Shown piece by piece: positions 44,354-52,771 of a stretch of DNA of 64,000 nt. Under the pieces are notes generated by a model, which had not been told where the DNA came from, did no database searches, and saw only the letters and a list, made by a program, of their open reading frames with translations. The stretch is from Dyadobacter sp. LHD-138 (GTDB lineage: Bacteria > Bacteroidota > Bacteroidia > Cytophagales > Spirosomataceae). The translations under genes and the position numbers were made by a program. Position 1 is the first letter of the stretch. Every line of letters begins with the position of its first letter. The stretch lies in the NCBI RefSeq assembly GCF_030929615.1, contig NZ_JAVFVU010000003.1, positions 186,001-250,000 of the forward strand, read 5' to 3'.

Positions 44354-47300
44354 CTAGTTTTTCAAAAACTTAAAATGCCTGGTCTCGTTGCGGGAGGTGA
44401 CTAGTTTCAAAATATACAACCCGGCGGGCAAATCCCGGACCTGAACTCCGCCCGTTGGATACGACTCCGACGTGTACATCAACGTGCCTGAAAGATTATA
44501 AATACCTAACTGGCTGATCGCTTTGGCATCTTTTACATTTAAAAACAACCGGTCTGCTGTTGGATTAGGATATGTGCCGATGCTAATCATCTCCTCATCA
44601 AAAACCACGCTCCGGATCTTGCTGTACGCGAACGTACCGTCAAGATCTATCATTTTAAGGCGGTAAAGATTCTCGCCTGACAACGGATTCATATCCAGGT
44701 ATTCGTATTTTTTCAGGGAGCTACTTTCAGTCAGCGCCTTTACAGATCCGATTGCCCGCCATGTCAAGCCTTTTGCGCTCCTTTCCACTTCAAAATGACT
44801 GCTATTGGTTTCCAGTGAAGTAGTCCAGGACAGCACAGCCGCAGCTTCTCTTTTTACAATTCCAAAACTTACCAAAGTCACCGGCAAGGGGTCATTGATG
44901 ACCTTTAAAACAACAGTGCCGTCCGCATTGTTGTAGGCTGTTTGCCAGATTCTCGGCGAAACAGACGGAAGATTTTCCGTCGAAAATGTACCCGTGATAC
45001 TGGCCGCATCAATAATTGTAAATTCATCACCCAAAACTGGTACATAACCATTGATCAAGGATACATTAAGCGTTCCGGATATTGTCATGGCGCCGGACAC
45101 CAAAATTTTATCATAACCCGTACCGGCAATTGTTCCCCCAATCTCAACATTAACGGTCCCGTTATTGATCAGGTTGCCTGTATGGGAAAGGATGCCAGGA
45201 GAATTCCCCGGTGCTATGGTACCCGCATTGGTAAAGCTACTGTTGACGATCGTTCCGCTTCCTTTTATAGTCCCTGTGTTTGCTAATGTACCCGAAACAG
45301 TCAGCGTACTTGAATTTACGTTGACGATGCCCATGTTGTTAAGATTGCCGGTTGCAGCATTAAATCCATTGGGAAGATTAATCGTCTGACCGGCGCTGAC
45401 GTTAACGGATGCAGCAGAAGAATTAGGGAAAATCGAGGCTGTTATCCAGAACACATTGTCTGGTGATGATTCCCAGCTTGCCGCCTGGTTCCAGTCCGCA
45501 TCACTGTTTTTCGTTCTGAAATAATTGGACGCGGCAGACACTTTGTAAATATCGTATACCTCCCCAGAGGTAAAAGCAGAAGCGACGTTAGGCTGTGTCC
45601 CGGTGGTTGCAGTGAAATCAAGACGGATCGTACCATTTCCTGTCCCGGTGTTAACGTTTACTGTATACGTGGTTCCAGATCCGGAGAGACCCGATAAAGA
45701 CGCACCGGCTACACCTGTGGTGGTAAGCGTAAAATCTGCGTTATTTAGGCCGGTCACACCCTGGGCGAAGGTTACAGTATATGACACGGATGAGGCATTT
45801 GTCGGAGAAGAATTCGCCCTTGTGATCGAAGTCACCGTTGTTTTTGTGTAAAAATCCACCTCATTACCGTAGGATGTCCCTACTGAATTTATCGCATAGG
45901 CTCTTACAAATATCCTGGTGCCCGCCGGAAGGGAGCCGATTGACTGGCTAAAATTACCTGTTCCGGCCCCGATGGAAGTTTTATTATTACCAACCGTAGG
46001 GCCTGTTACCGTATTCCAGACAATGCCCCGCTCCGTTACCGCTTTTCCCCCGTCACTGGTCACGTTCCCCCCCAAAGTAGCAGACGTTGTACTAAATACG
46101 GTCACAGCGGCCGTGGTAAGTGTGGGAGCAACAGGTGTAGCCCCCGTTGTAAACGCCAGCGCCGTACTGCTGCTTATACCCGCATAGATTCTGCCGTCGG
46201 TATCTGCGAAAGCGCCTTCATCAATTAATACGTAGAGTCCGGTTGTCCCTTCAAAATCAGCGCTTGGATTGACGGTGATCGTTGTCGTTGAACTCCCCGT
46301 AACCTGCGCGCTTGTAACAGGAATCGTCGCCACGGTCGAATTATTCGAGGTCCGTTTGATGACGATGTTTTTACCGGAAACCGCCGTCACAGCCTTGCTA
46401 AAAGTCAGGACAATATTTGCGTCCACGGCCACTCCCGTTGCCGCATTCGCAGGAACGGAGCTGCTTAAAACTGGCGGTGTACCATTCTGTTTGAATAAAA
46501 TATTCTGATCAGTCGCAGTTCTGTACGGAACAAAAACATCCGCATCGTTATCATTGTCCCAGTCCGCTACGAATGCTTTCGCTGCATCATTATAAAATGC
46601 ACCGTTATTCGGAATGTTGTTAAAAGGGTTATTGGTACCGACCACGTCCGTAAATACCCCGCTCCCGTTATTCTGCCAGAATTTTAATATTGTGACCGCA
46701 TTCGAACTTGAAGCCTGGATATCAATGTCGCCGTCAGCGTCAAAATCACCGAAAATGTATTGGTTGTCAAATGCAATGGTAATATTTTTAAAAGGGCTGG
46801 CTACCCCGGAAATTTTCACAAAAATTCCGCTGTCATTCCGATAAAAAACGTTGTCCCCGCTATTAATGTCCTTGGTAACAAAGACATCTACATCACCATC
46901 ATTATCCCAGTCTGCCACGCGTGCAAAGGTTGCACTTGAGTAAAACGCGGCTTTACTACTCAAACCGTTAAACGGATTTCCTGTGCCGACAACCTTTGCA
47001 AATTGTCCGCTGCCATTATTTCTCCAGAATTCATTGTCAGCAGCTCCTCCTCCCGCGTAAGAGTGAATGTCTATATCGCCATCCGAATCAAAATCGCCGT
47101 AAATCAGCTGATCATCACCGGATATCGTAATCAAATCAAAGGGACTGGCGGCTCCTGTGATTTCCTGATAAACTCCATTGTTGTTTTTGTAGAAAATATT
47201 TTGACCCGGAGCTGATCTTCTTGTAACAAAAATATCATCATCTCCATCATTATCCCAGTCTGCCACGAACGCAAACTGGGCTCCATAAAACGCTGCTTTT

Positions 47301-48118
47301 TCCGTAATGCCGTCAAAAGGGTTGCTGGCGCCGGTCACTTGCGCAAAGCTTCCGCTCCCATTATTCCGCCAAAATTGATTTACCAGTGCGCCCGAAAATG
47401 GATACAAGTGAATGTCAACATCCCCATCGGAATCAAAATCACCGTAAATGAGCTGATTATCTGTAAATATCGTCATGGCATCAAATGGACTGCTGGCTCC
47501 GCTTAATTCTGAAAAATACGGGATAAGAAGTCCTTTGAAATGGATATATTTTAATACATGCTCTTTGATAATACGACCGGCAACATACTCTAAATCCCAA
47601 TTTCCACCCTTTCGATCCGAACCCGTATTATCCTCGGAACCAGCCACTGATATGCCTAACATATTGTGCAGGCGATTTACAAAACTTTTCCCGGCACGCC
47701 CGTTTGCAAGCTGACAGCTGTAAATCAACAGTTCAGATTTTTCAGAGGCCAGGCTATTGCTGATGGATTTCCAGAATCCTTTAAACTTTTCGAGATTGTG
47801 CTCGTTGAGCTGCTGTTTTCCCAAAACAAAATTGCCGGAAGTACCATGCGTCAGAATATGCAGGCGTTCCACGTTATGTAAGGAGCTGATTTCACGTTCC
47901 AGGGCCGGGAATCCTGTGTCTGTATTTTCTACAAGAATAACCTGGGATTTCCCTTCGGATGATGCAACAAGTTCCTGATAATTTTCGAGCGATTTGTCAA
48001 TGATCACAACATCCTTAATATTGGCTTCTGTGCCGGACAGATCCAAAGAAGAGCAAAACAAATAGGTCCCGGCCATGATAGAGGCCACAACCAGAAGATA
48101 AATAGAGATTTTTTTCAT
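44354..48118 (-). CDS. Large secreted DUF4347/FG-GAP repeat protein with type IX secretion C-terminal domain
   Basis: A 1254-residue surface or secreted protein. A signal peptide (MKKISIYLLVVASIMAGTYL) is followed by a DUF4347 domain (residues 34-185: LHILTHGTSGNF, then LLIYSCQLANGRAG), three tandem FG-GAP/VCBS-like double repeats (about 200-530) with six DxDxDGDxD calcium loops such as DFDSDGDVDIH and DWDNDGDDDIF, an Ig-like Big_5-type domain (PVLSSSVPANAATGVAV), further beta modules, and the C-terminal T9SS sorting domain (TYPNPTADRLFLNV to the end FKFLKN). DUF4347 is common at the head of giant adhesins. A role in adhesion or surface binding is inferred. Confidence 0.88.
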   Translation of the reverse strand: MKKISIYLLVVASIMAGTYLFCSSLDLSGTEANIKDVVIIDKSLENYQELVASSEGKSQVILVENTDTGFPALEREISSLHNVERLHILTHGTSGNFVLGKQQLNEHNLEKFKGFWKSISNSLASEKSELLIYSCQLANGRAGKSFVNRLHNMLGISVAGSEDNTGSDRKGGNWDLEYVAGRIIKEHVLKYIHFKGLLIPYFSELSGASSPFDAMTIFTDNQLIYGDFDSDGDVDIHLYPFSGALVNQFWRNNGSGSFAQVTGASNPFDGITEKAAFYGAQFAFVADWDNDGDDDIFVTRRSAPGQNIFYKNNNGVYQEITGAASPFDLITISGDDQLIYGDFDSDGDIDIHSYAGGGAADNEFWRNNGSGQFAKVVGTGNPFNGLSSKAAFYSSATFARVADWDNDGDVDVFVTKDINSGDNVFYRNDSGIFVKISGVASPFKNITIAFDNQYIFGDFDADGDIDIQASSSNAVTILKFWQNNGSGVFTDVVGTNNPFNNIPNNGAFYNDAAKAFVADWDNDNDADVFVPYRTATDQNILFKQNGTPPVLSSSVPANAATGVAVDANIVLTFSKAVTAVSGKNIVIKRTSNNSTVATIPVTSAQVTGSSTTTITVNPSADFEGTTGLYVLIDEGAFADTDGRIYAGISSSTALAFTTGATPVAPTLTTAAVTVFSTTSATLGGNVTSDGGKAVTERGIVWNTVTGPTVGNNKTSIGAGTGNFSQSIGSLPAGTRIFVRAYAINSVGTSYGNEVDFYTKTTVTSITRANSSPTNASSVSYTVTFAQGVTGLNNADFTLTTTGVAGASLSGLSGSGTTYTVNVNTGTGNGTIRLDFTATTGTQPNVASAFTSGEVYDIYKVSAASNYFRTKNSDADWNQAASWESSPDNVFWITASIFPNSSAASVNVSAGQTINLPNGFNAATGNLNNMGIVNVNSSTLTVSGTLANTGTIKGSGTIVNSSFTNAGTIAPGNSPGILSHTGNLINNGTVNVEIGGTIAGTGYDKILVSGAMTISGTLNVSLINGYVPVLGDEFTIIDAASITGTFSTENLPSVSPRIWQTAYNNADGTVVLKVINDPLPVTLVSFGIVKREAAAVLSWTTSLETNSSHFEVERSAKGLTWRAIGSVKALTESSSLKKYEYLDMNPLSGENLYRLKMIDLDGTFAYSKIRSVVFDEEMISIGTYPNPTADRLFLNVKDAKAISQLGIYNLSGTLMYTSESYPTGGVQVRDLPAGLYILKLVTSRNETRHFKFLKN

Positions 48119-48416
48119 AACGCTATACCGAAGGATTCACAAAGTTTAAACTGGGATAGAGGAGATTTTACCTTTTTTCAAATACTACATAAATTTAAAC
48201 ATACATTAACTTTAAATAGTACTAATGTATAGAATTTATACGATAATAAATTATAGAATTTATTTAACGGTTATGTCAACATAAGGCACAAATGGAATCA
48301 TCGCCAGAATAGGGCTATTTTGACTCCTTAATAAGGATAACGCTGGTTCCGGCAAAGAAATCCGGGAAGTGTACACCGTTTAAAATGTGATTGTTTTGAA
48401 GGCCGAAGTTTAAATT
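48119..48416. promoter_or_regulatory. AT-rich upstream region of the DUF4347 gene with a direct repeat
   Basis: The region before the large secreted protein gene is strongly AT-rich. TATAGAATTTAT occurs twice in the same orientation (48228-48239 and 48252-48263, 24 bp apart), 110-145 bp upstream of the start. It may be a regulator binding site. No gene is seen here. Confidence 0.35.
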
Positions 48417-48451
48417 AAAAGAGAGAAGCTCCTGATGAGCTTCTCTCTTTT
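48417..48451. terminator. Bidirectional Rho-independent terminator
   Basis: AAAAGAGAGAAGCTC (48417-48431) and GAGCTTCTCTCTTTT (48437-48451) form a perfect 15-bp stem with loop CTGAT. It starts 4 bp past the stop of the tail-collar gene (minus strand) and has T-rich 3' ends in both directions. Confidence 0.88.
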
Positions 48452-48454
48452 AAT

Positions 48455-49039
48455 TTAATTTCTTGGAGGAAATATTCCTTGCATACAAATGATAAAATTC
48501 AGAGCCAGATACGGCTGCATATTATTATGTGGGTGACTTCCTCCGGAAACACCAACATTGACAGCGGCAGGTCCGGATGTTGCCTGATTAAGCGTAACAT
48601 TGGGTGCAGCCGAGTTAAATCCAAGTGTAGGGCTAAAATCCCGGCCCGATACGGTGCCAGGTACGGCAATACTTAAACCATTTGCAGGAGTCGATGTATC
48701 AGCATTCGATGCGCTTACCTGTATGGGGGCGTTACCCGTCTGGGCCGCGTGATTATGCGCAGGCATCTCATTCAGTGTAATCGTAACACTCTCTGCTCCA
48801 GATGACTGACCTAATTCATAAGGAGATAATCCTGGCCCATTGCCGGCACCAAGCGGTGTTCTGCCACGTAAATCAGGTAATCTGAATGTAGTTTGTCCGT
48901 CACCGCCGTAAGTAGTACCCAGTAATGAAAATAAAGCCGAGTTTTGCGTGATAGACAAAGTTTGTCCCTGACAGAATGCCCAACCTCTTGGGGCAAAATT
49001 TGGTGCCCAAGCCATAACTGTTCCCATGTAAGCTTCCAT
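48455..49039 (-). CDS. Phage tail-collar-domain protein (MdpB/microcystin-dependent protein family)
   Basis: A 194-residue protein with the classic N-terminal tail-collar domain: YMGTVMAWAPNFAPRGWAFCQG (5-26), YGGDGQTTFRLPDLRGRTPLG (44-64) and the final HPHNNMQPYLALNFIICMQG. No signal peptide is present. These phage-fibre-like proteins are widespread in bacterial chromosomes outside prophages, often in tandem, and their function is unknown. No other phage gene is nearby, so this is not a prophage. It sits next to formyltransferase-, hydroxylase- and sulfotransferase-like genes, which raises the possibility that it is modified. Confidence 0.92.
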   Translation of the reverse strand: MEAYMGTVMAWAPNFAPRGWAFCQGQTLSITQNSALFSLLGTTYGGDGQTTFRLPDLRGRTPLGAGNGPGLSPYELGQSSGAESVTITLNEMPAHNHAAQTGNAPIQVSASNADTSTPANGLSIAVPGTVSGRDFSPTLGFNSAAPNVTLNQATSGPAAVNVGVSGGSHPHNNMQPYLALNFIICMQGIFPPRN

Positions 49040-49103
49040 AGTTGAATAAGATTTAATTGATAAAAGAAAGTTTGAAATGTAAAAAAGTTGATATCGTGGA
49101 TAC

Positions 49104-50063
49104 TTAAAAATTTATAACTTCAGTGTTAAAAGATTCAAAGACTTCACCTGCTCTTACACCCAATGCCGCCATTCTGAATCCTGAAATCACCCCCTCAACC
49201 ATTTCGATTACATTTAATCTCAAAAATTCCCCTTCAATACATTGCACAAATATTCCCTGGCTTACATCTGCGAAAACGATCGTTCCGGGCGTATACTTTG
49301 GTGCTCCTTCACCCAGCATCGCCAAAGAAACTTCGAGAACACGAATCATTTGGCCTCTGAACATTGTAATCGCTCCCTGGCAAGCCGGATTGGCTGCGTT
49401 AACAAGATTTACTATTTCTGCCGCCGACTGGGCAGACCAGTCTATGGTTAAGTCATGAATACTCGGGGCTTTGTGACAACTCCTCTCACTTTCATCCTGG
49501 GCTTTCAGGTATGACGATGGTTCCTGATTTGTAATTATTTCAATGGCAGCCAAAACCGCTTCCACAGCTGCATAAGATAAGCGCGCGGCGTATATCCCCT
49601 GGTTTTCTCCAGGATAAATATCAACAGAAACCTGACTAACGATCGGGCCCGTATCAAATCTGCCATCCATGCAATGAATGGTAATGCCTCCTTTTAAGTC
49701 GCCATTTCTGATCTGCCAGAATAATGGTGCGATGCCACGGTACTTTGGGAGCAGACTAAAATGGACATTATAGGAACCTAAACGCGGAATCCCGAGCACT
49801 ACTCCGGGAATCTTATAGCCGAAAGTAAAAACCAGAATCATATCAGGCCTTATGTTTTCAATCCACTGCATAGCCGTTGATGAAAGTTCTGACCTGCTAA
49901 ATCTCCGGAATGGAATTCCCATCATCTTTACCGACTCTTCCAGCCGTACGTTATAAGGATTAAGCTCCTGGGCAGCAATCACGCCAGCAACCATGTCTCT
50001 TTTTAACAGACTGTCAATAAGCGTAACCGGGTAAAAAGAATTGGCAAAAAGTATAATTTTCAT
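49104..50063 (-). CDS. Formyltransferase family protein (methionyl-tRNA formyltransferase-like)
   Basis: The 319-residue protein has the 10-formyl-THF hydrolase/transferase catalytic triad arrangement: Asn99, His101 and Asp137 in YNVHFSLLPKYRGIAP and MDGRFDTGPIV. The C-terminal part (about 205-310) resembles the Fmt C-terminal beta-barrel. It is divergent from housekeeping Fmt, and its setting beside a tail-collar protein, an aspartyl hydroxylase and a sulfotransferase suggests formylation of an amino group other than initiator Met-tRNA. Related enzymes formylate amino sugars. The substrate is not known. Confidence 0.85.
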   Translation of the reverse strand: MKIILFANSFYPVTLIDSLLKRDMVAGVIAAQELNPYNVRLEESVKMMGIPFRRFSRSELSSTAMQWIENIRPDMILVFTFGYKIPGVVLGIPRLGSYNVHFSLLPKYRGIAPLFWQIRNGDLKGGITIHCMDGRFDTGPIVSQVSVDIYPGENQGIYAARLSYAAVEAVLAAIEIITNQEPSSYLKAQDESERSCHKAPSIHDLTIDWSAQSAAEIVNLVNAANPACQGAITMFRGQMIRVLEVSLAMLGEGAPKYTPGTIVFADVSQGIFVQCIEGEFLRLNVIEMVEGVISGFRMAALGVRAGEVFESFNTEVINF

Positions 50064-50100
50064 CGCAACGTGGAGATATCTTTCTGGTATTAAACAGTAG

Positions 50101-50634
50101 TTATTCCTGAATACATTGTATCACAGAATTAATACTTTCCAAAATCATTTCTTTTTGTATTTCAAGTGTACCGACATACCGGGAATGGTGTTCCAAACAC
50201 TGCGCCAATTTCTGATCCATCTCGTCAATTGTTTCGTCACCTTGCTCATAAAGTAAAACTGCCTTTCTTTTTTCAAGAGCACTTTTAACATGATCCAATT
50301 CGAAAATACGAAGCATTGTTTCCTTCACCTCTTCTATGGGCAAATACAGGTCATTTCCATAATCCGTTGATTTCAATTCGTTCAGGCAGTGGACGAAGCG
50401 ATACCAGGCCGTGGAATGAGCACACTGCAAAAATTCGCTGCGGTCCTCCCTTTGACAAAAGCCAATTGTTGAAAATACTTTCTGCCCATCAAGATCATAA
50501 AATACAGGCAAACCACTTGTTTTGTCCGAAACTAACTTCTCGTGGTTTAGGCCGCAGCGCACGATACGAAAATCGCCGATTGACTTTCCAATCTCATACA
50601 ACTTAAAAGCAAGGGGGTTACTAATGATGCTCAT
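50101..50634 (-). CDS. Unknown protein in the tail-collar cluster
   Basis: I do not recognise this 177-residue protein. It is soluble with no signal peptide. The first half appears beta-rich (FRIVRCGLNHEKLVSDKTSG, then GLPVFYDLDGQKVFSTIGFC), and the second half (from about 95) is strongly helical with charged repeats (VKSALEKRKAVLLYEQGDET). It begins 37 bp upstream of the formyltransferase-like gene, so the two are likely co-transcribed. It is divergent from the aspartyl-hydroxylase-like gene across 109 bp of AT-rich promoter DNA. Confidence 0.65.
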   Translation of the reverse strand: MSIISNPLAFKLYEIGKSIGDFRIVRCGLNHEKLVSDKTSGLPVFYDLDGQKVFSTIGFCQREDRSEFLQCAHSTAWYRFVHCLNELKSTDYGNDLYLPIEEVKETMLRIFELDHVKSALEKRKAVLLYEQGDETIDEMDQKLAQCLEHHSRYVGTLEIQKEMILESINSVIQCIQE

Positions 50635-50743
50635 TTCGATAAATCGTTGTGAGGGTATAGTCGTTTTACAAAAACTAAAAATATTATTTAATATTTAAAA
50701 AACAATATTATTTTTAGGCAACGGTAAAACTTCTTCTACAAAA

Positions 50744-51442
50744 ATGATTCGTTATTGCCAACTTAATTTCCCAGCCAACCTTAACAACCTGTCAGCCGAC
50801 CTGCATAACCTGAACAGTGTGGACTGGAATCTTCACATGAACACCGCTCACTATCAGGGTGATTGGAATATTTTGTCGCTGATCGCACCCGGAGGTAAGA
50901 ATATTCCATACCCGGACGCACTGAACAAGGAAAAGTTTCTGCCGACGCCCCTACTGGACCAGACTCCCGAGATCGGTAAAATTTTAAGTCATTTCAAGTG
51001 CCCACTACATTCGGTAAGGCTGATGAAACTGCACGCAGGAGCCAGCATTCTTAGGCACCGCGACGTAGAGCTTTCCTTTGAACACGGAGAGGCGCGCCTC
51101 CATATACCACTGCAAACCAATAGTGACGTAAAGTTCATACTGGACGATGAAAGACTTCCGATGCAGATCGGCGAATGCTGGTACATTAATGCCAATCTGT
51201 ATCATTCCGTTCAAAACAGTGGAGAAACCGACCGGATCCATTTGGTTATCGACTGTGAAGTCAATCCATGGTTAACCGAGCTATTCGCTGATCCCGTAAA
51301 GATCAGTTCAAAAGACGAAGAAACAGATCCAGCACTTGCACGTTCGATTATCGAATCACTATATCTTCTGGGATCCGAAACGTCATTGCGACTGGCCAAA
51401 GAAATGGAAGATCAATTAAATGCGCGGAACATCGCCCGTTAA
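50744..51442 (+). CDS. Aspartyl/asparaginyl beta-hydroxylase family protein
   Basis: The 232-residue protein has the Fe(II)/2-oxoglutarate dioxygenase facial ligands His105 and Asp107 (ILRHRDVEL) and His154 (LYHSVQNSG), with Arg164 (DRIHLVIDCEVN) to bind 2-oxoglutarate. It matches the AspH-type fold, and the core is complete at about 170 residues. Characterised members hydroxylate Asp/Asn side chains or related substrates. The stop lies 9 bp from the convergent stop of the sulfotransferase-like gene. A product hydroxyl group would be a plausible acceptor for sulfation, which is the basis for considering these genes together. Confidence 0.9.
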   Translation: MIRYCQLNFPANLNNLSADLHNLNSVDWNLHMNTAHYQGDWNILSLIAPGGKNIPYPDALNKEKFLPTPLLDQTPEIGKILSHFKCPLHSVRLMKLHAGASILRHRDVELSFEHGEARLHIPLQTNSDVKFILDDERLPMQIGECWYINANLYHSVQNSGETDRIHLVIDCEVNPWLTELFADPVKISSKDEETDPALARSIIESLYLLGSETSLRLAKEMEDQLNARNIAR

Positions 51443-51451
51443 AAAACAGAA

Positions 51452-52411
51452 TTAAAAATTCCGCTTTTTTAGCTTTTCGAGCTTCTCAAACCCCAGATAA
51501 GCATCCCTCAGTATATCGGGGATGGGGCGGTCCGGTAATAACTCTGAAAAAATCTTAGTCCGGTCTTTTGAATGAAATTTTGAACGTTCGGCTGATTTGG
51601 TTAAAAAGCTGCTGTTCAACAACATGCCGGTTTGTCCAAACAAGACCCGAATCATATTTTCGATACCATCGTGATAATTCATCAGACAGCTGTTTTTATC
51701 GGTCAAAACTATGTTTTCAAATTGCCGGGCATAATACGCCAATACCTTTGCCAGATATGTATCCCGATGCATTTCATTAACATTTTCAGAGGCTAATTCA
51801 AACAACCAGGGTTCAAGCAAACCAGGAACGGCGTGCATGCCAGCCAGCTTTTGATGAGACTGCCAGACGTCCAGCGGATTTCGGTACAAAAGAAGAAACG
51901 GAGTATCCGGCCAAAGCTCCCGCAGAAATTTCCAGTAGTACACAGACCAACTGTCCAGTTTAATATATAACTGATTACTGGAATCCTTCCTTTTTTGCCC
52001 GTACAACCTCACAGCAGCTTCCAACGCTTGTTTTTTTAGATTTAAATCCTGAAAATCATGCCGTAACAGTGCATCAAAAAAGGGCACCTCCGATAAAACA
52101 ATATGTTCATCGGAAAGAACCAGTGTTTGCGAAAGCAGCGTTGAACCACATCGCGAGACATGGAATATAAATGCAGTAACCGGTACAAAATCTACATCAT
52201 TTGCAGCCTCAATCATCGTTTCAACCGAAGAAACGCATTTGAAACTTGCCATACCGGGATTTACAGTCAGGCACTGAAGGACCGTTTCATCAAAAAATGG
52301 GGCGTCATAAGCCACACCCAAGGTATGAAGCCACAATACTTCTGTTTCATCACCCTTGGAGATCAGCCGGTAAGGAATATGATTACGAAGCGAAGCGTTA
52401 ATCAAAATCAA
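51452..52411 (-). CDS. Sulfotransferase family protein
   Basis: A 319-residue PAPS-dependent sulfotransferase-like protein. The 5'-phosphosulfate binding loop is FIFHVSRCGSTLLSQTLVLS near 82-101, and the later FLLLYRNPLDVWQSHQK near 170-186 matches the 3'-phosphate binding segment (RNPxDxxxS). No membrane segment is present. The acceptor is unknown and could be a protein, sugar or lipid. It faces the aspartyl-hydroxylase-like gene end to end. Confidence 0.88.
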   Translation of the reverse strand: MILINASLRNHIPYRLISKGDETEVLWLHTLGVAYDAPFFDETVLQCLTVNPGMASFKCVSSVETMIEAANDVDFVPVTAFIFHVSRCGSTLLSQTLVLSDEHIVLSEVPFFDALLRHDFQDLNLKKQALEAAVRLYGQKRKDSSNQLYIKLDSWSVYYWKFLRELWPDTPFLLLYRNPLDVWQSHQKLAGMHAVPGLLEPWLFELASENVNEMHRDTYLAKVLAYYARQFENIVLTDKNSCLMNYHDGIENMIRVLFGQTGMLLNSSFLTKSAERSKFHSKDRTKIFSELLPDRPIPDILRDAYLGFEKLEKLKKRNF

Positions 52412-52771
52412 GGTTGTGTAAATTTTAATAAAGCTTAATTTCTAAAAATATACTTTGACAATCACCAATATCAGGCGAGCCGTTTTCAGCTCTATTATTC
52501 ATTAGTTATCTACATGGAAATTTTGTTAAGTAGCTGCTGGCAATTAGCAATATGCGATTAGCACAGTAACCGAATGATTAATAGCTTATTATAAAAATCA
52601 ATAATATAAACTAATTTTTCACTACTACTTATCTTTAAAATACAAAAATCGAGATCATAGAGAATCGTGCAATCAAAATCAAATAACTTATTAACAATGA
52701 AATATACTAAGAAAATTGCGCCCCTATTGTTTCGGTTATTTTCTAAACGGAAAAACCAAGTTTCCGCATCC
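52412..52771. other. 360-bp AT-rich intergenic region
   Basis: No gene or repeat is seen. The part next to 52411 should hold the sulfotransferase promoter. The DNA near 52772 is the 3' flank of the secreted leucine-rich-like protein gene, and no terminator hairpin was found there. Confidence 0.5.

Noticed and set aside
48455..49039. Prophage suggested by the tail-collar protein
   Set aside because: No capsid, terminase, integrase, portal or lysis gene lies nearby. Collar-domain (MdpB) proteins are common as stand-alone chromosomal genes.
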